Source: Streptomyces sp. NBC_00663
GTDB taxonomy: Bacteria; Actinomycetota; Actinomycetes; Streptomycetales; Streptomycetaceae
Length of the DNA stretch: 64,000 bases
Direction of reading: 5' to 3'
Assembly (NCBI RefSeq): GCF_036226885.1
Contig: NZ_CP109027.1
Coordinates: 7,378,001 to 7,442,000, forward strand
The position numbers and the translations under genes are program-made. Numbering within the stretch: position 1 is the stretch's first letter; each line of letters opens with the position of its first letter. The notes under the pieces were generated by a model that worked only from the letters and a program-made list of their open reading frames with translations, was not told the origin of the DNA and ran no database searches. Of this stretch, positions 42,346-50,878 are shown in pieces.

Positions 42346-43381
42346 CACTCTCTACGAGACGCTGAAGAAGGAGCTCGACTTCCCTCTGGCATGGGGGACT
42401 TCATCGATCCGCGACTTCCGGGAGTGGCGGCGGACGGCCCGCGCGATGGTCGAGGAGCACCTCGTCGTGGAGCGGCAGGACGAGACGCCGTACGCACCCG
42501 AGTACAGCGACCGTGCCCGGACCGACGCCTACACCCAGGAGCTGGTCACCCTCTCCCTCACCCGCCACGAACGGGTCCGCGGCGCCCTGCTCACCCCGCA
42601 CGGCCCCGGCCCCTTCCCGGCGGTGCTCCTCCTCCACGACCACGGGGCCAGGTTCGACATCGGCAAGGAGAAGCTCGTCCGGCCCTGGTACGACGACACC
42701 CGGCTCGTCGCCGCGCGGACCTGGGCCGACACGTACTTCAGCGGACGCTTCGTGGGCGACGAACTGGCCCGGCGCGGCTACACGGTGCTCTGCCTCGACG
42801 CGCCGGGCTGGGGCGACCGTGGTCCGATCGCCTACGAGGACCAGCAGGCCCTCGCCGCCAACTTCTACAACCTCGGTTCCTCCCTCGCCGGACTCATGGC
42901 CCGCGAGGACGCCCGTGCCGCCGGCTTTCTGGCGGGCCTGAACCGAGGGCGCGGGGTCGCGGCCCTCGGTTTCTCCATGGGCGCCTTCCGCGCCTGGCAG
43001 ACCGCCGCGCTCAGCGACGCCGTCTCCGCGACGGCCGCCGTCTGCTGGATGACCGGCCTGAAGGAAATGATGGTGCCCGGCAACAACACGCTGCGCGGGC
43101 AGTCGTCGTACTACATGCTCCACCCCGGGCTCGCCCGGCACCTGGACATCCCCGACGTGGCGAGCATCGGCGCCCCCAAGCCGATGTACTTCCTCGACGG
43201 CGAGCAGGATCCGCTGTTCCCCGCCGAGGGCGTCCGGACCGCCTACGCCAAGCTGCGCGCCGTCTGGACCTCGCGTCATGCCGGGGAGCGGCTCCGTACC
43301 GAGGTCTGGCCGGGGCTCGGCCATGTCTTCACGGAGCCGATGCAGGACGAGGTCTTCCACTGGCTCGACTCCGTCCTGTGA
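42332..43381 (+). CDS. Alpha/beta hydrolase (dienelactone-hydrolase-like, possible esterase)
   Basis: 349 residues, no signal peptide. Nucleophile elbow GFSMGAF near residue 211, acid Asp in YFLDGEQDPLF and His in GLGHVF; oxyanion region LLHDHGARFDIGKEK. It resembles the Abhydrolase_7/acetyl-esterase-like group. Cytoplasmic location and island context suggest de-esterification of imported oligosaccharides, for example acetyl or feruloyl groups (inference). Confidence 0.8.
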   Translation: MATPDTLYETLKKELDFPLAWGTSSIRDFREWRRTARAMVEEHLVVERQDETPYAPEYSDRARTDAYTQELVTLSLTRHERVRGALLTPHGPGPFPAVLLLHDHGARFDIGKEKLVRPWYDDTRLVAARTWADTYFSGRFVGDELARRGYTVLCLDAPGWGDRGPIAYEDQQALAANFYNLGSSLAGLMAREDARAAGFLAGLNRGRGVAALGFSMGAFRAWQTAALSDAVSATAAVCWMTGLKEMMVPGNNTLRGQSSYYMLHPGLARHLDIPDVASIGAPKPMYFLDGEQDPLFPAEGVRTAYAKLRAVWTSRHAGERLRTEVWPGLGHVFTEPMQDEVFHWLDSVL

Positions 43382-43425
43382 CCCACCCCCCTTCCCCCAC
43401 CGCACGACGAAAGGACCCGCACTCC

Positions 43426-44538
43426 ATGTCTCGTCGTACCGCTCTCATCGCGACGGCCGCCCTCGCCCTCGGCTCCGGCATCGCCGTCCTCCCCACCCAG
43501 GCACAGGCCGCGACGGTGGTCGTCAGCAACTCCACCGACCTGTCCAACGCCCTCAAGAACGCCACCGCCGGCACCGTCATCCAGGTCCGCGGCGGCACCT
43601 ACTACCCGACGGCGACCCTCCAGTCCACCGCCAACGGCAGCTCCTCCGCGCCGATCACGCTCACCGCGTACGGCTCGGAGACCGTGAAGATCGACGGGTC
43701 CTCGCTGCCCGCCGGCGACTGGATCTTCAAGCTGACCGCCGACTACTGGAACGTCTCCAACATCACCTTCCAGAACTCCCCGGACAGCGCGGTCGTCTGC
43801 CAGTCCTGCACGGGGACGGTCTGGAACAACATCAAGACCATCAACGGCAAGGACTCCGGCTTCACGCTCACCGGCGACGGCACGGTCAACAACACCGTGA
43901 AGAACATCGACAGTTACGGCAACTACGACGCCGCGAACCACGGCGAGAACGCCGACGGCATCGCCGTGAAGTTCGGCTCCGGCACCGGCAACCTCATCAC
44001 CGGCGCCCGCCTCTACAACAACTCGGACGACGGGATCGACTTCTGGTCCTTCTCCTCGCCCGTCACCGTCGAGCACACCTGGTCCATGGGCAACGGCGTC
44101 AACCGCTGGTCGGACTCCGCGTTCGCGGGCGACGGCAACGGCTACAAGCTGGGCGGCGACGGCGAGGTCGTCGCGCACGTCATCAACAACTCCGCGGCCT
44201 GGGGCAACGCCGGAACCGGCTTCACCGAGAACTCCAACACCGGCGCGATCGTCATCAACCGCACCACCGCCTACGCCAACAGCAAGGTGGGCTACTACTT
44301 CGCCACCAGCTCCGCGAAGCTCGGCAAGAACCTCGCCGTGAGCAACGGCGGCGGCTCGGTCAGCAAGGGCTCCAAGGTCACCTCGGCCGGCAACAACTGG
44401 GACTCCGGCATCTCCACCCCGTCCTTCGTCTCCACGGACGCGTCGAGCACGTACAACGCCCGCAGTTCGAGCGGCACCCTGCCCGCGACGACGTTCCTCA
44501 CCACGGGCTCGACGACCATCGGCGCCACGATGAACTGA
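43426..44538 (+). CDS. Secreted pectate lyase-like protein, family PL9 type
   Basis: 370 residues from ATG 43426. Signal peptide about 1-28 (ending AQAQA). Beta-helix with GTVIQVRGGTYYPTATLQS, NADGIAVKFGSGTGNLITGARLYNNSDDGIDFW and NGYKLGGDGEVVAHVINN, the calcium and catalytic-lysine surroundings of PL9 lyases. Cuts pectate or rhamnogalacturonan by beta-elimination. Strongly similar to 45575..46729 through the whole length, including the ending FLTTGSTTIGATMN. Confidence 0.85.
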   Translation: MSRRTALIATAALALGSGIAVLPTQAQAATVVVSNSTDLSNALKNATAGTVIQVRGGTYYPTATLQSTANGSSSAPITLTAYGSETVKIDGSSLPAGDWIFKLTADYWNVSNITFQNSPDSAVVCQSCTGTVWNNIKTINGKDSGFTLTGDGTVNNTVKNIDSYGNYDAANHGENADGIAVKFGSGTGNLITGARLYNNSDDGIDFWSFSSPVTVEHTWSMGNGVNRWSDSAFAGDGNGYKLGGDGEVVAHVINNSAAWGNAGTGFTENSNTGAIVINRTTAYANSKVGYYFATSSAKLGKNLAVSNGGGSVSKGSKVTSAGNNWDSGISTPSFVSTDASSTYNARSSSGTLPATTFLTTGSTTIGATMN

Positions 44539-44553
44539 CCACTTGTCGACACA

Positions 44554-44623
44554 CCGGGGCGCTTGACCCGTTTTTTGCCTGTGAAGGAGGTATCGATCAG
44601 GCAACGGGTCTCGCGCCCTCCGG
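44554..44623 (+). promoter_or_regulatory. Three-step hairpin with a Shine-Dalgarno sequence in its loop
   Basis: Nested arms pair in order: GGGCGC (44557-44562)/GCGCCC (44613-44618), ACCCGTT (44566-44572)/AACGGGT (44603-44609), GCCTG (44577-44581)/CAGGC (44598-44602). The 16-nt apical loop contains AAGGAGGT, the full complement of the 16S 3' end, yet no start codon follows at a useful distance. It may be a terminator for the PL9 gene, a small RNA, or a leader element for the phosphatase. Confidence 0.6.
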
Positions 44624-44626
44624 GGT

Positions 44627-44640
44627 GACGCGCGTAGAAC
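44627..44640 (+). promoter_or_regulatory. Shared upstream motif of phosphate-linked genes
   Basis: GACGCGCGTAGAAC, just before the acid phosphatase start, is repeated exactly at 2281-2294 and, from its second base, inverted at 2339-2351 upstream of the nuclease. Confidence 0.45.
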
Positions 44641-44646
44641 TCTGTC

Positions 44647-45444
44647 ATGCATAAGCCACTGCGTATCGCGGCCATCGCCGCCGCGTGTGCCGTCGCCGGC
44701 GCCGGCCTCTACGGTGCCGGCGCGGCCACCGCCGGCCAGTCCACGGCGAACAGCACCCACGAGCCCTACAACATCGGGCTCCTGGTCAAGGACATCGACA
44801 CCTACTACGGCACCACGCTCGACGCCAATGGTGTCTACCAGGCGTCCTCGGACAGCCAGTACGCCAAGGACCTCGCGGCCCTCGACAAGTCCGCCCGGAA
44901 GTACATCGACCAGGCGGCCCGCAAGGCCCACCACAAGGGCGAGAAGCCCGCGGTCGTCTTCGACATCGACGACACGCTGCTGCTCAGCCTCGACTACGAG
45001 AGGCGTTACAACTACACGTACAACTCGACCACCTGGGCCGACTACGTGAACAAGGCCGACCGGCCGGGTGTCTTCGGCAGCGCCGAGCTGGTCCAGTACG
45101 CCGAGTCCAAGGGCGTCGAGGTCTTCTACAACTCCGGTCTCTCCGAGGCGCAGCGCACCGCCGCCGTCGAGAACCTGAAGAAGATCGGCGCCGATGTGAA
45201 CCTCGACGCCGGCCACATGTTCCTCAAGGACAAGGCGAACCCGCCGGCCTACCTGAGCGCCTGCGCCACGCCGGGCACCTGGACCTGCACGACCGTGCAG
45301 TACAAGGGCGGCACGCGCCAGCACATCGAGGACGACCTCGGGTACGAGATCATCGCCAACTTCGGCGACCAGTACTCGGACCTGGACGGCGGCTACGCCG
45401 ACCGCACCTACAAGCTGCCGAACCCGACGTACTTCGTCAGCTAG
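44647..45444 (+). CDS. Secreted HAD-family acid phosphatase (class B/IIIB type)
   Basis: 265 residues. Signal peptide about 1-30. HAD motif I is FDIDDTLLL (Asp106, Asp108), followed by LDYERRYNY, NSGLSEAQRTAAVENLKKIG for motif II and IEDDLGYEIIANFGDQYSDLDGG for motifs III/IV. It should hydrolyse phosphomonoesters outside the cell. Unrelated to pectin and inserted between two PL9 paralogues. Confidence 0.87.
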   Translation: MHKPLRIAAIAAACAVAGAGLYGAGAATAGQSTANSTHEPYNIGLLVKDIDTYYGTTLDANGVYQASSDSQYAKDLAALDKSARKYIDQAARKAHHKGEKPAVVFDIDDTLLLSLDYERRYNYTYNSTTWADYVNKADRPGVFGSAELVQYAESKGVEVFYNSGLSEAQRTAAVENLKKIGADVNLDAGHMFLKDKANPPAYLSACATPGTWTCTTVQYKGGTRQHIEDDLGYEIIANFGDQYSDLDGGYADRTYKLPNPTYFVS

Positions 45445-45477
45445 CAGCCGGTTGAGCGCCGCGGTGATGAACTGGTG

Positions 45478-45492
45478 AGCGAAAGTTTCGCT
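45478..45492. promoter_or_regulatory. Palindrome AGCGAAAGTTTCGCT
   Basis: Seven-base arms AGCGAAA/TTTCGCT around one G, about 40 nt before a TAGGGT -10 (45520-45525) of the PL9 gene. CGAAA-N-TTTCG inverted repeats are known as regulatory sites upstream of Streptomyces xylanase genes, so a repressor site is plausible. Confidence 0.55.
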
Positions 45493-45574
45493 TGTTTTCG
45501 CCGCGGCGCGGCAACCTCCTAGGGTCACGGTGACGACTGCTGTGCGTACGAACCCCCTAGGAAAGGAACGCTCC

Positions 45575-46729
45575 GTGCGTCAGAGCACCGGACGCCACCG
45601 CAGGACCCGCACCCTCTCGATCGCCGCGGCCGTCGCCGTCGCCGCGGGGGCGGGCGGTGTGTACCTCGGGCTGTCGAACGGGGGCGCCGAGGCCGCCTCG
45701 ACGACGGTCACCGTCTCCAGTACCGCACAGCTGGAGTCGGCGGTGAAGAGCGCGACCGCGGGGACCGTCATCCAGGTCCGCGCCGGTACGTACTACCCGA
45801 CGGCCACCCTGAAGTCGACGGCGAACGGCACCAGTTCGGCGCGGATCACGCTCCAGGCGTACGGCAGCGAGAAGGTGAAGATCGACGGCTCCAAGCTGCC
45901 CGCCGGGTCCTGGCTGGCCGGGATCTACGGCGACTACTGGACCGTTTCCAACCTCACCTTCCAGAAATCCCCGGCCCAGGGCTTCGTCGCCACCTCGTCC
46001 GTGGGCGGCGTCTTCAAGAACCTCGTCACCGCGAACAACGGCGACTCCGGGTTCACCCTGCGCGGCGACGGCACGACGAACAACCTCGTGCAGAACCTGG
46101 ACAGTTACGGCAACTACGACCCGGCGGGCCACGGCCAGAACGCGGACGGCATCGCGATCAAGTTCGGCTCGGGGACGGGCAACAAGGTCACGGGCGCCCG
46201 TCTCTACAACAACTCCGATGACGGCCTCGACCTCTGGCAGTTCTCCTCGCCGGTCACCATCGAGCACTCGTGGGCCTTCGGCAACGGCAAGAACCGCTGG
46301 AACGACTCGGCCTTCGAGGGCAACGGCAACGGGTACAAGCTGGGCGGCGGGGGCGTCACGGTCGCGCATGTCGTCAACAACAACGCGGCCTGGGACAACA
46401 CGCTGAACGGGTTCACCGAGAACTCCAACCCCGGCGCGATCGTCCTGAACCGCAACACCGCGTACGCCAATGCCGAGGCGGGCTTCTACTTCGCCACCGG
46501 CAAGGCGCGCCTGGCACGGAACCTCGCGGTGAGCAACAAGAGCGGGCTGTCGAAGCTGAGCGGTTCCACCGTGTCCGCCGCCAACAACTGGGACAGCGGC
46601 GTCTCCACGCCGTCCTTCAGGACGACGGACGCCACGACCGCGTACGGAGCCCGTAAGTCGGACGGCTCGCTTCCGGCCTCCACCTTCCTCACCACCGGCT
46701 CCACCACCATCGGTTCGACGATGAACTGA
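45575..46729 (+). CDS. Secreted pectate lyase-like protein, family PL9 type (paralogue)
   Basis: 384 residues from GTG 45575, chosen for GAAAGGA 8 nt upstream. Basic N-terminus then a hydrophobic export segment (SIAAAVAVAAGAGGVYLGL). Beta-helix with NADGIAIKFGSGTGNKVTGARLYNNSDDGLDLW and NGYKLGGGGVTVAHVVNN. Paralogue of 43426..44538, the two differing mostly in the signal region and surface loops. Followed by a strong terminator. Confidence 0.85.
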   Translation: MRQSTGRHRRTRTLSIAAAVAVAAGAGGVYLGLSNGGAEAASTTVTVSSTAQLESAVKSATAGTVIQVRAGTYYPTATLKSTANGTSSARITLQAYGSEKVKIDGSKLPAGSWLAGIYGDYWTVSNLTFQKSPAQGFVATSSVGGVFKNLVTANNGDSGFTLRGDGTTNNLVQNLDSYGNYDPAGHGQNADGIAIKFGSGTGNKVTGARLYNNSDDGLDLWQFSSPVTIEHSWAFGNGKNRWNDSAFEGNGNGYKLGGGGVTVAHVVNNNAAWDNTLNGFTENSNPGAIVLNRNTAYANAEAGFYFATGKARLARNLAVSNKSGLSKLSGSTVSAANNWDSGVSTPSFRTTDATTAYGARKSDGSLPASTFLTTGSTTIGSTMN

Positions 46730-46748
46730 CCGCGGAGAGAAGAGAATC

Positions 46749-46778
46749 GCCCCGCCTGTCGTCACAGGCGGGGCGTTT
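46749..46778 (+). terminator. Intrinsic terminator after the PL9 gene
   Basis: GCCCCGCCTGT (46749-46759) and ACAGGCGGGGC (46764-46774) form a perfect 11-bp stem with a 4-nt loop, followed by GTTTCC. It lies between convergent genes and may serve both. Confidence 0.92.
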
Positions 46779-46826
46779 CCCTGCCGGCCGAGGGGGGCTC
46801 TGCCGGCGCTGCTGACCGAGGGGGGC

Positions 46827-48509
46827 TCAGGTCAGCAGGTCTATGCAGTCGAACGACGTACCGGCGCTGAGAAACGCCGTGCCGCCCGACCCGCTCACTA
46901 TGGTGAGCTTCAGGACGTTGTACTGATTCGGGTCCGTCTTCCACGCACTGGATGGGACGTTGAAAGCGAACGAATGGTTGTTCCCCCGGTACGAACCCGT
47001 GGTGAGTGAGCGCGTCGAGGGCTGAGCGGGAGCCGTGGGGACGGCCGAGACCCAGTCGTTCACGGTCACCCGCGGGCGCCCGTTGGAGAAGGCGTCCGTC
47101 ACCCCCACGCGCAGCGTGTGCGCGGCCGCCGCCTGGGCCTTGGTCAACTTGAAGTAGACCAGGACGCCGTCATTGACGTCCTTCCACATGTACGCCGGGA
47201 AGGACGCCGCCTCGCCGCCCGCGCCGATCGTGACGTTGCCGGTCCACTTCGCCGCGCGGGCGTCGGAGGGATGCGCGTACGTCATCAGCTTGGCGTTCTT
47301 GAACTCGCCGGGTGTGCCGTCCCAGTCGCCGAGCCGCCAGACGGTCTTCGCGGTGGACGGGTCACCGCTGATGGTCAGGCTGTTCAGGGACGTCGTACCG
47401 CCCGCCGTGACCTTCACCGTGGCGGTGTGCACGCCGAGTTCGCCCTTGTAGACGGTCAGCGTGTACGTCCCCGGCAGCATCCCCCCGCACGAGAACGCGC
47501 CCGTGCCGGCCGCCGCCTTCGCCCAGTACTGGGCGTCGGCGTTGGCGAAGCCCACGGTGTACGGGTACGTGGCGTCCATGTTCTTCAGGCCGACGCCCGC
47601 CACCTTGCCGCGGCCGGACGCGCCGACCCAGCCCATGATGCCGAGGCCGTCCACCCAGGAGGTGTCCAGCTTCCCGGCGGACAGGGCGGGCGAGGGCGTA
47701 CCGCCGTCCGTGAAGGACAGCACGAACGGGCCCTGGAGGCCGAAGCGTTCGGGCTCCGTCTGCGCCTGGTTGTAGTGCAGGATCTCGTAGAGCCCGGCGC
47801 CCTTGTCGTTGGAGTGGCGCAGCAGCGAGCGGTAGAAGGGGCCGCCCGAGGCCTTCTCGTGGTTCGAGCGCACCAGCCACAGACCGACCGAGCCGGTGGT
47901 GAATCCGACGTGGTCGTAGTCGATGACCCGCTTGCCCGAGTAGTGCTTGGAGTGGGTCGTGCCGTCCGCGCGCTTCCAGACGTCACCGGCCTCGATCACC
48001 TTGTCGGAGGCCTCGATCCAGCTGTCCGAGCCCTCGTTGGGGAACATGCCCGGCTTGAGGCGGACGATGAACCGGGTCGCCGTGAAGGAGGCGTCCTTCT
48101 TGTCCGTCCACAGATAGACGTTGTTCCGGCCGCTGCGGGCCGCGTACCACTGGGTGATCGCGCCGTGCACGACCTTCACCAGGATCGTCGACCCCGACTG
48201 CTTGACCGTCACCGTCGAGGCGCCGAGTCCGGACTCGACATGCGAGTGCTTGCCGCCGTACCCCTCGTACTCCTTGTCCCGGTAGACGAGGGACGTGAGG
48301 TCGCCCGTCGACTTGGACACCTTGAAGACCAGCGAGGCGCCGGTGTCGACGACGTAGTTCGTGCCGTCGTCCTGGTAGCCGAAGGTCGCGGCGGACGCGG
48401 ACGACAGGAGTCCGGTGCCGCCCGCGACGGCGGCGCCGGTGGCGGCGACGCCGATCGCGGAGGCTCCGAGCACCCGGCGGCGCGTGAGGTGTTTCCTGTG
48501 GGTGCTCAA
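46827..48509 (-). CDS. Secreted rhamnogalacturonan lyase, family PL4
   Basis: 560 residues from TTG 48509. Tat-type signal HLTRRRVLGASAIGVAATG. Three parts of PL4 enzymes: catalytic beta-sandwich about 40-310 (HSHVESGLGASTVTVKQSG, KHYSGKRVIDYDHVGF), an FnIII-like domain about 310-390 and a carbohydrate-binding jelly roll about 390-560 (WRLGDWDGTPGEFKNAKLMTYAHPSD). It cleaves rhamnosyl-galacturonosyl bonds of RG-I by beta-elimination. The PL3 gene ends 31 nt upstream, so the two share a transcript. A 6-codon frame (MTEPTP) from 48525 ends on the TTG and may couple translation. Confidence 0.87.
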   Translation of the reverse strand: MSTHRKHLTRRRVLGASAIGVAATGAAVAGGTGLLSSASAATFGYQDDGTNYVVDTGASLVFKVSKSTGDLTSLVYRDKEYEGYGGKHSHVESGLGASTVTVKQSGSTILVKVVHGAITQWYAARSGRNNVYLWTDKKDASFTATRFIVRLKPGMFPNEGSDSWIEASDKVIEAGDVWKRADGTTHSKHYSGKRVIDYDHVGFTTGSVGLWLVRSNHEKASGGPFYRSLLRHSNDKGAGLYEILHYNQAQTEPERFGLQGPFVLSFTDGGTPSPALSAGKLDTSWVDGLGIMGWVGASGRGKVAGVGLKNMDATYPYTVGFANADAQYWAKAAAGTGAFSCGGMLPGTYTLTVYKGELGVHTATVKVTAGGTTSLNSLTISGDPSTAKTVWRLGDWDGTPGEFKNAKLMTYAHPSDARAAKWTGNVTIGAGGEAASFPAYMWKDVNDGVLVYFKLTKAQAAAAHTLRVGVTDAFSNGRPRVTVNDWVSAVPTAPAQPSTRSLTTGSYRGNNHSFAFNVPSSAWKTDPNQYNVLKLTIVSGSGGTAFLSAGTSFDCIDLLT

Positions 48510-48540
48510 GGGGTCGGCTCCGTCATGCTTGAAGGTTCAC

Positions 48541-49371
48541 TCACTCGTACGAAATGTCAGAGGAGGTGAACTTGCAGTTGGTTCCGTCCGGACCCGAACC
48601 GATCTCGGTCGGCTCCGCGCCCGTGTTGTTGCCCTTGAAGCGGGTGCACGTCTTGATCTTCTTGCCGCTGTCGCCGTGGATCCGGATCTTGCGCAGCGCG
48701 GCCGTGTCGCCGTAGTTCGCGTTGATGCCGACGATCGACTTGCCGGGCGCCGTGACGTCCACGTCGTTGATGATGATCGTGCGCTTGTACTGGGTCTTGC
48801 AGTTGCCGCAGGAGCGCACCAGCTTGCCGAAGTTCTCCACCTGGAACTTGGAGACGACCAGCTTCCCGGCGCCGTTGAACTGGAGGACCTTGTCGGAGGC
48901 GTTCTTCGCGCCGCCGCCGTAGACCGTGTACACGGACGAGGAGGACTTGCCCTTGAAGCTCGCCGCGTCCTCGCCGACGTCCAGCCACCACACGTTCTGA
49001 AGGGTGCAGCTGCCCAGGCAGTGCACGCCGTCCGCGGCCGGGGTGCCGATGATGACGTTCTTCAGGGTGGCGCCGTCCGCCAGCTCGAAGATCGGGCCCT
49101 GGTCCTCGTCCTGGCTGTCGCTGCCCAGGGCGCCGGAGCCGTAGTACTTCACGTACTTGCCGTCCAGGGTCCCGGACACCTTGACCGTGGAGGACACGGC
49201 CTTGCTGCCGGTGGCCGTCGGCCAGGAGGAGGCGGCGCCGGCGGTGGACAGCATCGTCGTCGTGACGATCGCCGCACCGGTGAGGGCGAGGGCGGACGCC
49301 CCGGCGATCACCGCCCGCCGCTTGGTGATCCGGCGACGGTGGCGGACGCGCTGTTCAGCTCGTGCAGTCAT
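48541..49371 (-). CDS. Secreted pectate lyase, family PL3
   Basis: 276 residues. Basic N-terminus then an export segment (AVIAGASALALTGAAIVTT). Short beta-helix with DQGPIFELADGATLKNVIIG, ADGVHCLGSCTLQNVWWLDVGEDAASFKG and FGKLVRSCGNCKTQYKRTI, the cysteine-rich core and catalytic Lys/Arg region of PL3. Cuts polygalacturonate with calcium. First gene of a PL3-PL4 pair, 83 nt after a sigma-factor/membrane-protein gene pair reading the same way. Confidence 0.9.
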   Translation of the reverse strand: MTARAEQRVRHRRRITKRRAVIAGASALALTGAAIVTTTMLSTAGAASSWPTATGSKAVSSTVKVSGTLDGKYVKYYGSGALGSDSQDEDQGPIFELADGATLKNVIIGTPAADGVHCLGSCTLQNVWWLDVGEDAASFKGKSSSSVYTVYGGGAKNASDKVLQFNGAGKLVVSKFQVENFGKLVRSCGNCKTQYKRTIIINDVDVTAPGKSIVGINANYGDTAALRKIRIHGDSGKKIKTCTRFKGNNTGAEPTEIGSGPDGTNCKFTSSDISYE

Positions 49372-49454
49372 GCCCGTTCCTTGCGTGGGAGAGGATCCTT
49401 GCGTCTCCTGGTCGCCACGGGTGGAGAAAGGGTTGCCGCCGCTTCTCGGATTCT

Positions 49455-50315
49455 TTACGAGTCGCCCTCGTTGGACGCGTCGTCGCCGCTGTGGGACGCG
49501 AAGCCGCCCTTCACGGCGAGCTGTTCGCCGTCCGCCGTACCGGTCGCGGTGTAGCTGTCGTCGGCCGCGTCCCGGCCGCCGCGCTCATGGTCGTACTGCC
49601 CCGCGAACACCCACTCGCCCTTGGCGACCTTGCGGCCCTCCTTGAGCGTCCAGGTGTAGACGAGGAAACCGTCCTTCTTCTCGGTGGTGAGGGTGAAGTC
49701 GTCCTCCGGCAGCGAGCGCCAGGCGCCCGCCGAGGTCACCCCGCCGGTCTGCGCGATCTTCAACTGCACGGTGAGCGCGGTCAGTTCCTCGGAGGTCTTC
49801 AGGGTGATGTTGCTCTGTGCCCAGAAGTCGTTGCTGTGCGGGTCCACCGAACCGTCCGACCACAGCGGACCGTCCTCCTCGCCGGCGGCGGTGACCGGCG
49901 GCTGCGCGGTGGCGGTCGCGGAGGGCGCCTTCGAGGTGGGGGTGGCGCGCGGCTTCTCGGTCTTCGGCGTCTCGCCCGGCTCCGGGGCCGACGGATGGAT
50001 CGGCGCCCGGCTGGTCGCGTCCGGCGACGGCTCGGGCGTCGCCGTGGTGGCGACGGTCTGCTGCGGGGAGTCGTCCTTCACGGCCGACGCGACCGCGTAA
50101 CCGCCGATGCCGAGCACACACGCGACCGCCGCCGTGGCGGACACCACCCGCACCCAGCCGAACACCGGCGGCCGGGTGGCCCGGTGGTCGGGGCGGTCCT
50201 GCTCGGCCATGCCGCGCTCGATCCGCGCCAGGATGCGCGCGCGGTCGGGCTCGTGCTGCCCGGCCGCCTCGTGCAGCCGGGCGCGCAGCTCGTCGTGCAC
50301 GTCCTGCTGCCTCAT
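49455..50315 (-). CDS. Membrane-anchored partner of sigma factor, putative anti-sigma factor
   Basis: 286 residues. Cytosolic N-terminus about 1-68 with charged helices (DELRARLHEAAGQHEPDRARILARIERGM), one membrane helix about 70-92 (VVSATAAVACVLGIGGYAVASAV), a Pro/Thr-rich spacer and an extracellular beta domain about 145-286. ATGA overlap with the sigma gene suggests they act together, the N-terminus holding the sigma factor. The outer domain could sense a wall or polysaccharide signal. No zinc-binding ZAS motif, so it is not a typical ECF anti-sigma factor. Confidence 0.7.
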   Translation of the reverse strand: MRQQDVHDELRARLHEAAGQHEPDRARILARIERGMAEQDRPDHRATRPPVFGWVRVVSATAAVACVLGIGGYAVASAVKDDSPQQTVATTATPEPSPDATSRAPIHPSAPEPGETPKTEKPRATPTSKAPSATATAQPPVTAAGEEDGPLWSDGSVDPHSNDFWAQSNITLKTSEELTALTVQLKIAQTGGVTSAGAWRSLPEDDFTLTTEKKDGFLVYTWTLKEGRKVAKGEWVFAGQYDHERGGRDAADDSYTATGTADGEQLAVKGGFASHSGDDASNEGDS

Positions 50316-50878
50316 CGGTTCCGTCCTACGGTCTCGCCGCCGCGCGCCATCGCCACGTGCACCTTCTGGGGAACGCCCTGGGAGCCGAGCAAACGCTGGA
50401 GCTCGGCCATCCCCTTGGACGTCTGGGACTTAACCGTACCCACGGACACACCGAGGGCGAGAGCGGTGTCCTTTTCCGACAGGTCGAACGCGTGCCGAAG
50501 CACCACACACGCCCGTTTGCGGAACGGCAGCCGGCGCAGCGCGCCCTGGACGTCCACGACCCCCGCTATGTCCGGGTTCTCCGTCTTCTCCTCGCGTTGC
50601 GACCAGAACAGCGCGATCCGCCGACGCTCCCGCACCGCGCTGCGGATGCGCGTCCGGGCCAGATTGGCGACAACACCACGGGCGTACGCGACCGGATGGT
50701 CGGCGGCCCGCACCCGGTCCCAGCGGTGCCACAGCGCGAGCAGCGCGTCCGCCGCCAGGTCGTCGGCGGCGTCCGACTCACCTGTCAACAGGTGTGCGAG
50801 GCGCGACAGTTCGGCGTAGTGGCGCTCGAAGAAGGCATGGAACTCCACGGAGGCGGCGTCGTCGACGACAGTGCCCAC
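50312..50878 (-). CDS. SigE-family ECF-type RNA polymerase sigma factor
   Basis: 188 residues from GTG 50878 (GAGAGGA five nt upstream); ATG 50902 in the same frame is an alternative. Region 2: HAFFERHYAELSRLAHLLTGESDAADDLAADALLALWHRWDRV; region 4: LPFRKRACVVLRHAFDLSEKDTALALGVSVGTVKSQTSKGMAEL. It would direct transcription under control of the coupled membrane protein. PL3-PL4 downstream may be targets. Confidence 0.88.
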   Translation of the reverse strand: MGTVVDDAASVEFHAFFERHYAELSRLAHLLTGESDAADDLAADALLALWHRWDRVRAADHPVAYARGVVANLARTRIRSAVRERRRIALFWSQREEKTENPDIAGVVDVQGALRRLPFRKRACVVLRHAFDLSEKDTALALGVSVGTVKSQTSKGMAELQRLLGSQGVPQKVHVAMARGGETVGRNR

